From positions 13,343,000 to 13,406,999 of the forward strand of contig CP154955.1 in NCBI GenBank assembly GCA_039621445.1: 64,000 nt of DNA, read 5' to 3'. The stretch comes from Euglena gracilis. Taxonomy: Eukaryota > Euglenida > Euglenophyceae > Euglenales. The notes under the pieces are model-generated. The model ran no database searches and was not told the origin of the DNA. It worked only from the letters and a program-made list of their open reading frames with translations. Both the position numbers and the translations under genes were made by a program. Positions 63,570 through 64,000 of the stretch are shown in pieces (the first letter of the stretch is position 1; each line of letters starts with the position of its first letter).

Positions 63570-64000
63570 GTAGGGGGGTAGGGCACTTTTGATCCCCCCC
63601 CCCCGGTGACCGGTGAGGTTGGGGTTTGGGGTGGGTACTGCCAGAGTACCCACCCCACCCCCCCCCAGCGCCGAAGGCGCCGGGGCAAGTGACCATTTTA
63701 ATTGGTCGGAAGACACCGGGGTCAAAAACCGACCCCCGGGGGGGGGTGAATGTTATTGGGAGTTGCTCCGAAGAAAGGTCCAGAAGCGGAATGTAGAAAT
63801 CTCACCCCAGCGAAATGGCAGAGTCGAAACTGGGGTTGGCGAATCCTACCCAGTTTGGACCCCTTCGCGGCTGAATAACTCCGGCCTGGCGGGGGGTTGG
63901 GGGTCAACCGGAGGTGCTTCGAAAACTTGAAATCCAGACCATACAATCACTTTGTCACTGTCCCCCCCCCAGGGGGGGTGGGTGACCCCACGGGAACCAC
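63570..64000. other. No further gene recognised at the window end
   Basis: This stretch contains an AGCGCCGAAGGCGCCGG hairpin and GGGTGGGTACTGCCAGAGTA followed by its partial inverse (a small foldback near 63627-63660). Several poly-C/poly-G pairs are also present. Confidence 0.4.

Overview
This is nuclear DNA from an intron-rich eukaryote, most likely a unicellular alga or protist. Coding segments are short GC-rich exons (40-400 bp) separated by long introns full of homopolymer G/C and A/T tracts, microsatellites and transposon debris. Several exon ends fit GC-AG introns better than GT-AG, and two introns are only 36 and 46 nt. Dinoflagellates, chromerids and haptophytes are all possible; the sequence alone does not decide. 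No rRNA, tRNA, CRISPR or bacterial operon structure was seen. Most of the window is repetitive.

Layout. (1) 0.7-3.1 kb, minus strand: three or four linked exons of an unrecognised coiled-coil protein. (2) 4.3-15.6 kb: nested tandem repeats. These are a ~740-bp repeat, a >4-kb array of a ~35-bp G-rich minisatellite, an ~80-bp and a ~51-bp array, and four copies of a 0.8-1.25 kb unit. (3) 17.7-28.5 kb, minus strand: exons of two four-helix V-ATPase proteolipid modules (subunit c / c'' type) lying head to tail. The upstream module (28.5-22.0 kb) is complete through the glutamate-bearing fourth helix. The downstream one (20.8-17.7 kb) is visible through helix 3. They could be two tandem genes or one fused eight-helix gene. 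A fragment resembling an MFS transporter abuts the last exon of the first module. (4) 29-44 kb: transposon-dominated, with foldbacks, MITEs and a 3.7-kb element with long palindrome-rich inverted termini. (5) 44.78-47.83 kb: a hAT-like MITE with an 8-bp target duplication, interrupted by a 2.4-kb element with terminal inverted repeats. That element carries an intact five-exon gene for a tyrosine recombinase joined to an acidic linker and a C-terminal PHD finger. This is the most striking object in the window. (6) 50-62.6 kb, plus strand: a CCCH zinc-finger protein, with eight phase-compatible exons from 55.5 kb and several possible Pro/Tyr-rich upstream exons. An antisense gene fragment lies in its last intron. 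(7) 63.4 kb: one isolated exon.

The host genes (proton-pump proteolipids, an RNA-binding CCCH protein, a coiled-coil protein) show no common pathway. The unifying theme is heavy colonisation of introns and intergenic DNA by elements whose ends are built of nested palindromes.
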